From Variovorax sp. OV700 (lineage in GTDB: Bacteria; Pseudomonadota; Gammaproteobacteria; Burkholderiales; Burkholderiaceae_C): 64,000 nt of DNA. Positions 41,386 to 50,103 of the stretch are shown in pieces. The notes under the pieces were generated by a model that worked only from the letters and a program-made list of their open reading frames with translations, was not told the DNA's origin and did not search any database. The translations under genes were made by a program, and so were the position numbers. The stretch is from NCBI RefSeq assembly GCF_900099805.1, contig NZ_FNDR01000007.1, forward strand, positions 62,001 through 126,000. The letters run 5' to 3'. Each line of letters begins with the position of its first letter. Position 1 is the first letter of the stretch.

Positions 41386-42330
41386 ATGCCCGAAAAACCA
41401 CACGCTTCAATTCTCAATCGCAGCGAGCCGATGGCTCACACGGAGCAACACCTTGCAGCTCAAGCGGCAATGCTTCGAGATCTCGCGAACTACGGCTCAA
41501 ACCTCGTCTTGAGAGTCTACGAATCGAGCTCGAGGAAGATGGCCGACGTCGTTGTATGTGGGGTCTTGTTAAAGCAAGTCGTCGCAATGGTGGACGCGAC
41601 GGAGGTGCTCGTCACTGCAGGATGTGTCCAAGCTGCATTCCTGCCTGCTCGGGCCGCGTTCGAAGCATCTGTGTATGCGGACTACATCCTGCAGTCGGAC
41701 AGCGAGCGAAGGGCAACACGATATGTTGTTGGCAATTACAGAGGTGAGCGCCTTTGGGCTCAGAGAGTCATTCCCGGGACGACAGAGGAAGCAACTTATC
41801 GCGCGCTGCCCGCGAGCCTCGGCCTAGATTTCCAAACTCTTCATCCCACACTCGCTGCAGACGCGGCCAAGCACCTATTAGAGGTTGATCGAATACTCAG
41901 CCAACCTGAACTGCACCCAATCGACGCAGAGTTCACGCGCGCCAAAGGGCGTAGAAAGCGCGACCCTGAGTGGTACACCTTGGACGGACTCAGCTCAATC
42001 CGGCAAGTAGCTGAGAGTGTGGGGCGGCTGGCTGAGTACGAGTGCTTCTATTCGAAGGGTTCACAGGTTACTCATGTAGGTTCGTACAAGGACCACATCT
42101 TGTTCAGTGCTGGGCAAATTCGATTGAAGCCCATCCGACACCTCGATGATTTCAATGCGTTGCTCAACGGTATCGTGACTTCGTGCCTTGCCACGTACAA
42201 AAGCCTTTTGAACCGGTATCGCCCTGACGAACTAGAGGCCTTTGGCAAGAGGTACTACACAGAGTGGCGTGAACCATTCTTGAACGCCCCCAGGCTCAAA
42301 TACAACTTCGCGCCGCAGGGCGGTCAGTGA
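41386..42330 (+). CDS. DUF5677 domain protein, phage cargo
   Basis: 314-residue helical protein resembling DUF5677. The motif YSKGSQVTHVGS (about 225-236) resembles the conserved Y-x3-S-x3-H of that family, a HEPN-like fold. ATG 41386 is used; ATG 41431 is in frame. The 42327 start of the next gene overlaps its stop (GTGA). The pair lies between the repressor and tail gene D, on the strand opposite to the late genes, a usual place for lysogeny cargo. Function is unproven. Confidence 0.75.
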   Translation: MPEKPHASILNRSEPMAHTEQHLAAQAAMLRDLANYGSNLVLRVYESSSRKMADVVVCGVLLKQVVAMVDATEVLVTAGCVQAAFLPARAAFEASVYADYILQSDSERRATRYVVGNYRGERLWAQRVIPGTTEEATYRALPASLGLDFQTLHPTLAADAAKHLLEVDRILSQPELHPIDAEFTRAKGRRKRDPEWYTLDGLSSIRQVAESVGRLAEYECFYSKGSQVTHVGSYKDHILFSAGQIRLKPIRHLDDFNALLNGIVTSCLATYKSLLNRYRPDELEAFGKRYYTEWREPFLNAPRLKYNFAPQGGQ

Positions 42331-43004
42331 CAGAGTTCCCTATGAACAAAAAACTGCTTCAACGATTTAGCGAGCTTTCCGACCAGGCTGAGTCCGTTGC
42401 CAAGACCGAGTACGCGGTGCGCAGTCAATATAGGGATCCCAGTCAACATGTCGACGGCGAATCGTTCTTGGCGTGGTGCGTAAAAACCACGAATCTCTTG
42501 GAGAAGGCCTGCGGTTCAGACTCGGCACATTTCCGAACTTTCGCTGAAGCCGCTGCGCCCAATGCGTGGACGAACAATTTGAGGACGTTCAAGAATTGTC
42601 GAGCCATCTTCGCCGCTGCCAAAGAGGACTATGAAGGCGGCTATCTCACCGGCATCGAGGAACTTGTTCGTGCGGAAGTTTTCGATGATGAATTGGAGCA
42701 AGCCAAAGAACTACTGACCGCTGGCTATGTCGCGCCGGCAGCTGTGGTCGCTGGAGTCGTTCTCGAAACAGCCTTGCGCGCGATGTGTGCCAAGCACTCG
42801 ATCGGCCCAGGCAAACTGGAGCGCATGAACGCCGATCTCGCAAAGGCGGGGATTTACACCGTTTTGGTTCAAAAGCAAGTTACTGCGATGGCACACGTGC
42901 GAAACAAGGCCGCGCATGGGGAGACGTCTGAATATTCAGAGGCTGATGTCAAAAACATGTTGCCGAACGTCCGCGACTTTGTCGCTGCACACATAGGCAC
43001 TTAA
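42327..43004 (+). CDS. DUF4145/HEPN-like protein, phage cargo
   Basis: 225-residue helical protein. The C-terminal region carries RNKAAH (192-197), matching the R-x4-6-H signature of HEPN ribonucleases, after a VLETALRAMCAKHSI helix as in DUF4145-type families. HEPN RNases commonly act in toxin-antitoxin and abortive-infection systems. Co-translated with the DUF5677 gene. The assigned family is tentative; the RNase motif is visible. Confidence 0.72.
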   Translation: MTEFPMNKKLLQRFSELSDQAESVAKTEYAVRSQYRDPSQHVDGESFLAWCVKTTNLLEKACGSDSAHFRTFAEAAAPNAWTNNLRTFKNCRAIFAAAKEDYEGGYLTGIEELVRAEVFDDELEQAKELLTAGYVAPAAVVAGVVLETALRAMCAKHSIGPGKLERMNADLAKAGIYTVLVQKQVTAMAHVRNKAAHGETSEYSEADVKNMLPNVRDFVAAHIGT

Positions 43005-43040
43005 CTGGCAGGCGGCGGAACGAACGCCCACTGCATTCGG

Positions 43041-44096
43041 TCAAGGTCCTGCCTCAGTCGAGACTGCTTCGCGTGCAGCACCGGCTACCTCGAGCTCTCC
43101 CTTCGTGGTGTAGCCACTATCCCCGAAGCTGTGGCACGTCTTGATAGTCAGCCACTCCGTGTCATCGATCTGCGGCTTGAACCCCCGCACTCGGACAGGC
43201 GTCTGCGGCGCAAGCAGCGGCTGTCCGAGGCTGATGGTGAGCTCAAATGTGGCGGCACCGCGCTGGATGCGCCGCCATTCAGCCTGTGCCGCGGCGCGAG
43301 CATCAGCCTCGGATGCATGGGCTTCCTTCAGTCGCTTGGCGTTGCCGCTCTGGCCCACCAGTACGCTGCGGCGCTTAGCGCCCTTCGAGTCATGCCAGTA
43401 GGCCCGCACGCCGCTGTAAGCCTCGCGGTCACTCGTGTGGTAGCGGTGGCTGTCGCCATCGGCACGGGTGATCGTGATCGTCGGTAGCGCTTCGCCCTTG
43501 CTGGTGGTGGTGCCCACGATGGGCAGGAACAACAGCATGCCTTTCTTGACCGTCGCGACGGCGTCATAACGCTTCGCCAAGCGCGTGACAAAGTTGAGGT
43601 CGCTCTCGTTCGTCTGGTCGATGTGCGCCACTTCCTTGCCGGCCAGCTTCGCATCGACGCGTGCCTTCAGGCTGTTGCGCTGCGCAATCGCATTGAGGAT
43701 CGCGCCCAGGGTGGTGCGGTGCCAGCTCTGCTCCTTGCGTTCGCGCAGATCCTTCCCAAGGTCGGCACTGCGCGCACGAATGGTGATCTGGTCCGGCGCG
43801 CCGCTGTGCTCGGCCTCGTTCACCACGAAGGTACCTTTGTCGATCAACGGCGCGCCGGCCCAGCCAAACGCCAGCGAGAGCGTGACGCCCTTGCTCGGGA
43901 TCTCCAGCGCGCCGTCGCTGTCGTCCAGCGTCAGGTCGAGCTGGTCGGCCTCATCACCGCGGCATTCAGTGAGCGTGAGGCTGATCAGCCGCGCATCGAC
44001 GGTGGGCGTGATGTCCCGGTCTCCGAGCGTGATGCGGTAGCTGGGCGAGGGGTAGGGCGGGCTGCCGCCGTCGACGGCGCCGGTTGGCTTAGCCAT
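43041..44096 (-). CDS. D: Phage tail protein D (late control)
   Basis: 351 residues, gpD-type protein forming the tail hub and contacting the tail spike. Family features include SLTLTECRGDEADQLDLTLDD near residue 40, RKEQSWHRTTLGAILNAIA and the C-terminal beta-rich part. First gene after the switch and last in the tail operon on this strand. Its stop faces the HEPN gene. Confidence 0.9.
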   Translation of the reverse strand: MAKPTGAVDGGSPPYPSPSYRITLGDRDITPTVDARLISLTLTECRGDEADQLDLTLDDSDGALEIPSKGVTLSLAFGWAGAPLIDKGTFVVNEAEHSGAPDQITIRARSADLGKDLRERKEQSWHRTTLGAILNAIAQRNSLKARVDAKLAGKEVAHIDQTNESDLNFVTRLAKRYDAVATVKKGMLLFLPIVGTTTSKGEALPTITITRADGDSHRYHTSDREAYSGVRAYWHDSKGAKRRSVLVGQSGNAKRLKEAHASEADARAAAQAEWRRIQRGAATFELTISLGQPLLAPQTPVRVRGFKPQIDDTEWLTIKTCHSFGDSGYTTKGELEVAGAAREAVSTEAGP

Positions 44097-44098
44097 GT

Positions 44099-44524
44099 TC
44101 AGCCCTCATCGCCGGCCGCGTCATCGCCGCCCACCGTGTCGGTGCGGTCATCGTCGACGCGCGCCAGCTGCAGTTGGAACTCGATGCGCCGGGCCGTGCC
44201 GTCCCTAAAGAACAGCGTGCGGGTCTCATTGAGTGACTCGATGACGAACTGGCCGTAGACGATGCCAGTGCCATCCACCAGCGGCCAGGCGGTTCCAGCA
44301 TCTCCCATGGCGCGCAGTTCGGTCAGGGCGCTAGTGTCACCGGCCAGGCCGGGCAGCAGCAGGCCCGAAAGGTTCATCGTCTCTTCGCCGGGGCCGGTGT
44401 ACTGGCGGGCCGGCCGCGCGCCCACGCGGCTGTTGCTGGGATGCCGCCAGCTGGTCTGCCTCTGCAAGTCCTGGTACGCCAGCGTGTCGAGGCTGAAGAC
44501 GAATTGGCCGAACGCCATCATCAT
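44099..44524 (-). CDS. U: Phage tail protein U
   Basis: 141-residue gpU, a tail-terminator type protein. The MAFGQFVFSLDTLAYQDLQRQ start and the FRDGTARRIEFQLQLARVDD segment near the end are typical. Three consecutive ATG codons (44524-44516) leave the exact start uncertain. It lies between D and the tape measure gene. Confidence 0.9.
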   Translation of the reverse strand: MMMAFGQFVFSLDTLAYQDLQRQTSWRHPSNSRVGARPARQYTGPGEETMNLSGLLLPGLAGDTSALTELRAMGDAGTAWPLVDGTGIVYGQFVIESLNETRTLFFRDGTARRIEFQLQLARVDDDRTDTVGGDDAAGDEG

Positions 44525-44537
44525 GGAAGCGGGTCTT

Positions 44538-47222
44538 TCAATCGAGGTCGGAAAGCTCGGACATCATCGTGGCCCGCTTGGCTTGTTGGCGGCGGTCCAG
44601 CTCGGTGCTGACGGCACGGGCCAAAGCCTGCGCATCCATGCCGGGCGTGGCTTGAATCGTGATCTGGATGGAGTCGCCCGCAAACGAAACGCTGCGCTGC
44701 GCCGCCGCGGCGGTGATGGGCGGGCGGCGGTCGAACATGGCGCCGCCACCGTCGCTGCCGGGCCCGCTGGCGCCCGCCACCGTGGGCACCGCGGCAGCCG
44801 CTGCGGCGGCCATGGCGAGCGCGGCCTGGCGCACGCGCCCCTGCTGCTCGGTGATGCCTTCGGCCGCCCCATTGCTGATCTCGTTGCCGGCGAGCATGAA
44901 CATGCGGCTTGGGCTGCGGATGCCGAGCTTCTCCTTGAACCAGCCCAGCGCTGCGTCGGCAGCTCCGGTGATGGAATCCCGCACGCTTCCCAGCGCGCCG
45001 GTAATTCCGTTGGCCAGGCCCAACATCATCTGAATGCCGAAGTCGGTGAACTTGGCCGGCAGATCCAGTCCGAGATAGTTCAGCACGCCCGCAAAGGCCG
45101 TGTACATCAGGCCCAGCGGCGACCAGTTCAGGATCGCAGCAGAGATGCCGCCGAGCGAAGCCTGGAACAGCGCGGGCAGCTGGCCGAACCAAACCATGGC
45201 ACCGTCGAAGCTGGCCTTGATGGCCGTCCACGCGCTGCTGCATGCGGCGGTAACCGAGGTCCACAGGCCGCTGAAGAAGGCGCTGATCGGCCCCCAGTAT
45301 TTGTAGATCAGGTATGCCGATACTGCGATGGCCGTGATGATGAGGCCGATCGGGTTCATCAGGAGGGCCCGCCCCAGCGTCAGAAAAAGTCCGCTCACGA
45401 GCCGCAGGCCCGTGGCGAGCGGGCCGACCAACATGCCTGCCAGCGAGCCGAGCGGCAGGCCCATGGAGGCCATCAGAAACTTGAAGATGAACATGGGGCC
45501 AAGCACGCCGGCCAGCAGCAGCATCAGCCCACCAATGGCCGTGTAGAGGGCCGCCACCACGGCCACCACCTTGAAGATGGTTGCGGTGAGCTCGGGGTTG
45601 GCCTTGACCCACTCGCGCACCTTGCCGGAGACCTCGCCGATCCAGTTGACCAGGTCTTTCAGCTGGGGCGCGATGGTGGAACCGATCTCGGCCAGCACAT
45701 TGGTGAAGTTGCCTTGCGCCGCTTCCATCACGTTGGAGAGGGTGCCCAGCTGCTTGTCTACGCGCTGCCGCAGGTCGGCCTGCGCTTCCATCTTGGCGAG
45801 CACTTCGCTGTAGCCGGCCTTGCCCTTCGCCATGAGCGTGTTGATCACCTGCAGCGTTTCGGCGTCATCGCCAAACACCTGCTTGATCACGCCGGTGCGT
45901 TTCATGTCGTCCTTGATCGAGCCGATCTTCTCGATCTGGTCGAACACCTGGTCGATGCCACCGAACTTGCCCTTGCCGTCTGTGAAGTCGAGGGAGAAGC
46001 CCGCCTTCATGGCTTGCAGCTCAGCGTTGGCCTTGCCCAGCTTCTTGGCGTCGAGCCCGGCCTGGAACACCTTGCGAATGGCGTTGCCCGCCGACTCGCC
46101 GGCCATGCCGGTCTGATCCATCATCACCAGCAGCGGCGCCAGTGCCTTGCTGCCCTCGAGGCCTTCCTTGCGGATGAGGCCCAGCACGGGCGACATCTTC
46201 GTGAAGCCCTGCAGCATGTTCCCCGAATCGACGCCGAGGTAGTAGGTGCGCTGGAGCACGTCCATCAGGCCCATCATGTCGGCCTCTGTGGTGCGGGTCG
46301 CGTCCTGCATCTTGGCGGCGAACTCGGCCGCTTGCGTGACCGGCATGCGCAGCTGCACGCCCAGGTAGGACGCCGATTCGCCGAGGCCGCCCAGTACGGT
46401 CTTCGCGCTCATGCCTTGGCGGATGAGCATGGTCATCATTTCCTGAAACTCGGCCGTGGTGCCGGGCAGGCGGTCGCCCAAGCGCGATGCCAGCTCGGTG
46501 ATCTTCTTGAAGTCCTCCGGCACCGAGCCGTCGCTGCGCATCATCGACGCGCTGAGCTGCGTGGCGGAATCTTCTTGCGGCGCGTAGGCCCCGACGATGG
46601 AGCCGAGTGGTCGCATGAGCGCGCGGCCGGTGCCGACGCCCACCGCGCCGCCGGCGGCCATCAGTCCTGTGTGCATCATGGCTTTGGCGTGCTGCGCCTT
46701 GAGCTGCGCGGTACGGCGCAGCTGCTCGCCCTGGCGCTTGAGGGCGGTGGTCTGCGCGCCGATGGAAGCCGAGGTGGACTCGATCTCGCTGCGCAGCCTG
46801 CGCTCGTGGGAGCTCAGGTCGCGCGTGCTGACGCCGGCCGCGCTGAGCTTGTCGCGAAGCTGCTGTGCGTGCTGCTGCTGTTGCTGCAACTGGTTGCCAA
46901 GGGCGGCGGCTTCCATGCGTGCTGCATTGAAGTCGCGCGTCAGGGCCCTGGTCGGACTGCCAGCCTGCTCGAACTGCTGCGAGAGCGCCCGCACGCGGCC
47001 CTGGGCGGCCTGCATGTCGCGCTCGGTGCTCTTGAGACCGCTGCGCACTTCGCGGAATTGGCCCACGGCTTTCTGTTGCTCGTTGAGTTCCTTGAGCTTG
47101 TTGCGCATGTCCCTGAGCGCACGGGCGGCATCGCCGCTCGCGCCCCGGATCTGGCGCATGGGCGCCGTGGCTTTGTCGATCGCCTGCAGGATGACTTGCA
47201 GCTGCAGGTTATTGGAGGCCAC
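44538..47222 (-). CDS. T: Phage tail tape measure protein
   Basis: 894 residues, setting tail length. A coiled-coil N-terminus (about 25-150) is followed by the TP901/TIGR01760 core region (about 190-430), hydrophobic segments (about 530-660), and a Gly/Ala-rich end. Starts at GTG 47222 with GGAGG upstream. Consistent with tail length in P2-like phages. The plus strand carries a long open frame here that is only a shadow. Confidence 0.93.
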   Translation of the reverse strand: MASNNLQLQVILQAIDKATAPMRQIRGASGDAARALRDMRNKLKELNEQQKAVGQFREVRSGLKSTERDMQAAQGRVRALSQQFEQAGSPTRALTRDFNAARMEAAALGNQLQQQQQHAQQLRDKLSAAGVSTRDLSSHERRLRSEIESTSASIGAQTTALKRQGEQLRRTAQLKAQHAKAMMHTGLMAAGGAVGVGTGRALMRPLGSIVGAYAPQEDSATQLSASMMRSDGSVPEDFKKITELASRLGDRLPGTTAEFQEMMTMLIRQGMSAKTVLGGLGESASYLGVQLRMPVTQAAEFAAKMQDATRTTEADMMGLMDVLQRTYYLGVDSGNMLQGFTKMSPVLGLIRKEGLEGSKALAPLLVMMDQTGMAGESAGNAIRKVFQAGLDAKKLGKANAELQAMKAGFSLDFTDGKGKFGGIDQVFDQIEKIGSIKDDMKRTGVIKQVFGDDAETLQVINTLMAKGKAGYSEVLAKMEAQADLRQRVDKQLGTLSNVMEAAQGNFTNVLAEIGSTIAPQLKDLVNWIGEVSGKVREWVKANPELTATIFKVVAVVAALYTAIGGLMLLLAGVLGPMFIFKFLMASMGLPLGSLAGMLVGPLATGLRLVSGLFLTLGRALLMNPIGLIITAIAVSAYLIYKYWGPISAFFSGLWTSVTAACSSAWTAIKASFDGAMVWFGQLPALFQASLGGISAAILNWSPLGLMYTAFAGVLNYLGLDLPAKFTDFGIQMMLGLANGITGALGSVRDSITGAADAALGWFKEKLGIRSPSRMFMLAGNEISNGAAEGITEQQGRVRQAALAMAAAAAAAVPTVAGASGPGSDGGGAMFDRRPPITAAAAQRSVSFAGDSIQITIQATPGMDAQALARAVSTELDRRQQAKRATMMSELSDLD

Positions 47223-47300
47223 GGGAGCCTCCGTTGCATGTCAGTTGCCGGCGAGCAGGCGGTGGAGAAGGGCAATGGAGAGCACGATGGCCCATGGTGG

Positions 47301-47417
47301 CTAGTCCTGCGGTTCAGTGCGTTCGCGGGCGCGCTCGCGCCACTGCATGAGCTCCTCGAGCGAAAAGGCGTCCATGTCGGCCGGTGCCCAGTGAAACACC
47401 ACGGCCAAGTCCGCCAT
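47301..47417 (-). CDS. Tail assembly protein E' (GpE family, frameshift product)
   Basis: The 38-residue reading frame from ATG 47417 carries the GpE-family motif ADLAVVFHWAPADMDAFSLEELMQW. It is in the -1 frame relative to gpE and is more likely made as a gpE-E' fusion by ribosomal frameshifting at the slippery heptamer just upstream. In P2 the fusion is needed for tail assembly. Confidence 0.8.
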   Translation of the reverse strand: MADLAVVFHWAPADMDAFSLEELMQWRERARERTEPQD

Positions 47418-47425
47418 GGCCGCCT

Positions 47426-47734
47426 CTACGCGCTCGGGGAGACGGATGCCATCGTGGCCTTCGTCAACAAAAAAGAGGCCACCCGGGTGCCGATCTGCAC
47501 CAGGTCGGCCGGGTCGAGGTCTCCCACCTCCTGCTTGAGGACCATGGGCGAGCTGATGCGCGGCAGCACCGTGCACAGCGCGTTCACATCCATCTGCAGC
47601 AAGTCGGTCAGGGAGACCCCGCGCAGCTCGCCCGATTTGGGTTTGCGCAGGATGATCTTGTCGATGCTCGTTTCGCCGCGGCGGATAGGCGTGTCGAGGG
47701 TGATGGTGTTTTCGTCGGTGGTGGTGTCGGTCAT
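47426..47734 (-). CDS. E: Phage tail assembly protein E
   Basis: 102-residue chaperone-like tail protein, starting MTDTTTDENTITLDTPI with IDKIILRKPKSGELRGVSLTDLLQMD as the family core. It ends just after the slippery site. About 50 bases separate it from FII upstream. Produced alone or as the frameshifted longer form. Confidence 0.88.
   Translation of the reverse strand: MTDTTTDENTITLDTPIRRGETSIDKIILRKPKSGELRGVSLTDLLQMDVNALCTVLPRISSPMVLKQEVGDLDPADLVQIGTRVASFLLTKATMASVSPSA
47468..47474 (-). promoter_or_regulatory. -1 ribosomal frameshift site in gpE
   Basis: On the minus strand the sequence reads T TTT TTG in the gpE frame, a canonical X-XXY-YYZ heptamer. A -1 shift continues as FFVDEGHDGIRLPERVEAAMADL, joining gpE to the GpE domain. 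Matches the P2 E+E' arrangement. Confidence 0.8.
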
Positions 47735-47785
47735 GGTGCTGGCAAAGGTTCAATTGGAGGGAGGAGGCGCGCAGCGATGCCAGCC

Positions 47786-48295
47786 TTACAAGCCGATGGC
47801 GGCGCGAATGTCGGCCATCAGGTCGGTGCCGTTGACGATCTCGACCATGTTGACGAAATCGATCTCGATCACCGTCGCGCCGTCGATGCTCAGCTTGTAG
47901 TAGCTGCAGGCGGTTGTGACCTTGATCTCGGTGAGCTCGCCGGCCTTGGCTGTGCCCGAGTCGATCTCGGTGTGACGGCCACGCACGACGATCTCGAGCG
48001 CGCTCACGTTGCCGGTGGTCGAGTCCTGGAGGGCGCCGGCAAAGCGCAGCAGGATCTGGTCATGCTTGGCCGCGCCCCATTGGCCCAGCAGGTCGCGGAT
48101 GTAGCCAGCGGCGGTCCACTGCAGCTCCAGCCCTTCCATACCAAGGTCTTCCTTGATGGGGCCGTTCATGCCGCCGGCGCGGTAGTCCTCGGTCTTGCGG
48201 GTGAGCTTGGGCAGCGTGACTTCGGGCACTTCGCCCAGGTAGGCGCGGCCATCGTTGAAAAGCGTGTAGTTCTTGAGCTTGCGGGGCAGGGACAT
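47786..48295 (-). CDS. FII: Phage major tail tube protein
   Basis: 169-residue gpFII, the inner tube of the contractile tail. The MSLPRKLKNYTLFNDGRAYLG start and beta-rich body are characteristic. It follows FI by 44 bases on the same transcript and precedes E. Confidence 0.93.
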   Translation of the reverse strand: MSLPRKLKNYTLFNDGRAYLGEVPEVTLPKLTRKTEDYRAGGMNGPIKEDLGMEGLELQWTAAGYIRDLLGQWGAAKHDQILLRFAGALQDSTTGNVSALEIVVRGRHTEIDSGTAKAGELTEIKVTTACSYYKLSIDGATVIEIDFVNMVEIVNGTDLMADIRAAIGL

Positions 48296-48339
48296 GGAGT
48301 GTTCCTCGGTGGGTCAGGGTCTTGTCGGCGGCGCCGCGG

Positions 48340-49518
48340 TCAGGCGGCGGCCACGCGCGCCGCAAAGTCGGCAAAGTAGCGGTCGGTGATGCGCTGGCGG
48401 AAGGCCAGGTCTTCGATCGGAGGAATCGGCGTGTAGTCGTAGTCGATGACCAGCTTGCCGCTCTTGAGCGTCTCCTTCTGGTTGATCTCCTCGTCGTACC
48501 AGGCCGAGCCGTCGAGCAGGTAGCCGCCGGCTTTCAGTTCGCGGAACTTGGCGTTCACGCCTTCGATGATGTCTTTCACGATGCTCGGGTGCATCGGCTT
48601 GTCGACGGCCCACATGTGCGCCTCTGCAATGCTGTCGGCCAGAACCTGCGCAGTGCGGGTGGCCGATTCGAATGCGAACAACGGTTCGTCGCTGCAGGTG
48701 CGCGAACCCCAGAACCGGTAGCCGTTGCTGTTGATCAGCGTGGTCACGTCGGCCGCGTTGAGCACGCCGGCATCGGTGTTCGGGTCCTGCAGATCCCAGT
48801 AGATGTCCTTCGAGATACCGAGCACGCCGTTGACCGATACGTTCGAAAGCGTCTTGTGCCAGCCCGTCTCGTTGTCGATCTTGGATCGCAGGCCCAGGGC
48901 ATACGCGGCGGCTGGCACGGCGGTCTTCGAGTTGGACACGCTGTCCCAGCTCTGGAAGTCGGGGTAGATCACCATCAGCTCGCGCGCGCCGAACTGGTCG
49001 CGGTAGTCCGTGGCTTCCTCGATCTTTTCGCAATCCCAGCAGCTGACGTAGGCGAAGGCGCGCAGCTGCTGTGCGATGGCGGCCAGGCCAGCCGCCACAG
49101 GCTGCGTATCGAGCCCGGGAGCGCCGAGGATGCGCGGCTTGATGCCGAGTTTGGCTTGCGCGGCGAGCAGGGCCTTCATGCCCGTGTACTGGCCCTGTGC
49201 GTTGACGCCGCCGAGCACGTTGGTGGTGGTCGCCGCTTCGTCCGCGCCTGCTTCGACGCGGACTACCACGGTGACCGGCCGTGACTGGTCGGCGATGGCT
49301 TGCAGCGTGCGTGCCAGCGTGCCGGATGTGCCGGCTTTGGCAAGGGCGCTGTAGACGTTGGTGATCAGCACCGGCGTGTTGAGCGGGAAGGTGAGCGGGT
49401 CGGCGTCGGGGCCGGTGGCCACCAGGCCGATGATCGAGGTCTGGATGGTGCGGATCGGCCGCGTGCCCTCGGTGATTTCGAGGACGCGAACGCCGTGGTG
49501 GTAGTCGATGAGGGACAT
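48340..49518 (-). CDS. FI: Phage tail sheath protein
   Basis: 392-residue contractile sheath protein gpFI. Conserved segments include YHHGVRVLEITEGTRPI near the start, ELMVIYPDF in the centre and FRELKAGGYLLDGSAWYDEEIN in the C-terminal domain. It lies directly after the tail-fibre assembly gene in the order H-tfa-FI-FII. Confidence 0.94.
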   Translation of the reverse strand: MSLIDYHHGVRVLEITEGTRPIRTIQTSIIGLVATGPDADPLTFPLNTPVLITNVYSALAKAGTSGTLARTLQAIADQSRPVTVVVRVEAGADEAATTTNVLGGVNAQGQYTGMKALLAAQAKLGIKPRILGAPGLDTQPVAAGLAAIAQQLRAFAYVSCWDCEKIEEATDYRDQFGARELMVIYPDFQSWDSVSNSKTAVPAAAYALGLRSKIDNETGWHKTLSNVSVNGVLGISKDIYWDLQDPNTDAGVLNAADVTTLINSNGYRFWGSRTCSDEPLFAFESATRTAQVLADSIAEAHMWAVDKPMHPSIVKDIIEGVNAKFRELKAGGYLLDGSAWYDEEINQKETLKSGKLVIDYDYTPIPPIEDLAFRQRITDRYFADFAARVAAA

Positions 49519-49542
49519 GGGAGAGCTCCTTGGATTGAGTGG

Positions 49543-50103
49543 TCAGGCCTCGGGCAGGCCTGCGAGGGATTGCTGGGGCCAGCCGTTCGACAGGTCGTAG
49601 TTCTGGGCGGCGGCGAGCGTCTGCAGCGCGGCGATGGCCTCGTGGTGCCTGCGCTCGGCAGAGAAGCACGCCTGGATGTGCTGCGCCATGGCGGTTGCGA
49701 TGACGCGCAGTTCCGAGCGCGTCAGGCTTTCCCAGCCGCTCTCCGCCTTGAAATCGATCGGCTCGATGCCGGCGTGCTCGGCATTGACGATCACGGAGGT
49801 GATCCGGTCCTGGCCGCCCCTGTCTGTGGCGATCCGGACGCCGGAGGGCAGAACGATGCCGCCCGTTTCCATCTTCCAACGGTGGGCGGTCGCGGCCGCA
49901 GTCAGGGCTTCCTGAAGCTGGGCAAGAGTCTGCGCCGCCGCGGCAGGCGGCAAGGGGGGATTGGCCGGGTCATACGGCAAAAGTTGCCTGACCAGGTCGG
50001 GGTGGTAGCGGTCTGCGAGGGGAACAAGGTTGCCGTCGACCAGCACGATGTCGTCGATGACTTCGAGCACTCGGCCTTCGTGCATCAGAGCGAACTGTTT
50101 CAT
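49543..50103 (-). CDS. DUF4376 tail fibre assembly/chaperone protein
   Basis: 186 residues. The N-terminal MKQFALMHEGRVLEVIDD and the DUF4376 region (HRWKMETGGIVLPSGVRIATDR and an internal WESLTRSELRVIATAMAQH) match proteins located just after phage tail fibres. It probably folds or caps gpH. Start overlaps the tail fibre stop by four bases. Confidence 0.8.
   Translation of the reverse strand: MKQFALMHEGRVLEVIDDIVLVDGNLVPLADRYHPDLVRQLLPYDPANPPLPPAAAAQTLAQLQEALTAAATAHRWKMETGGIVLPSGVRIATDRGGQDRITSVIVNAEHAGIEPIDFKAESGWESLTRSELRVIATAMAQHIQACFSAERRHHEAIAALQTLAAAQNYDLSNGWPQQSLAGLPEA

Noticed and set aside
44262..47900. 1212-codon plus-strand frame opposite the tape measure gene
   Set aside because: Antisense to gpT, which has the expected family features and a strong ribosome-binding site.
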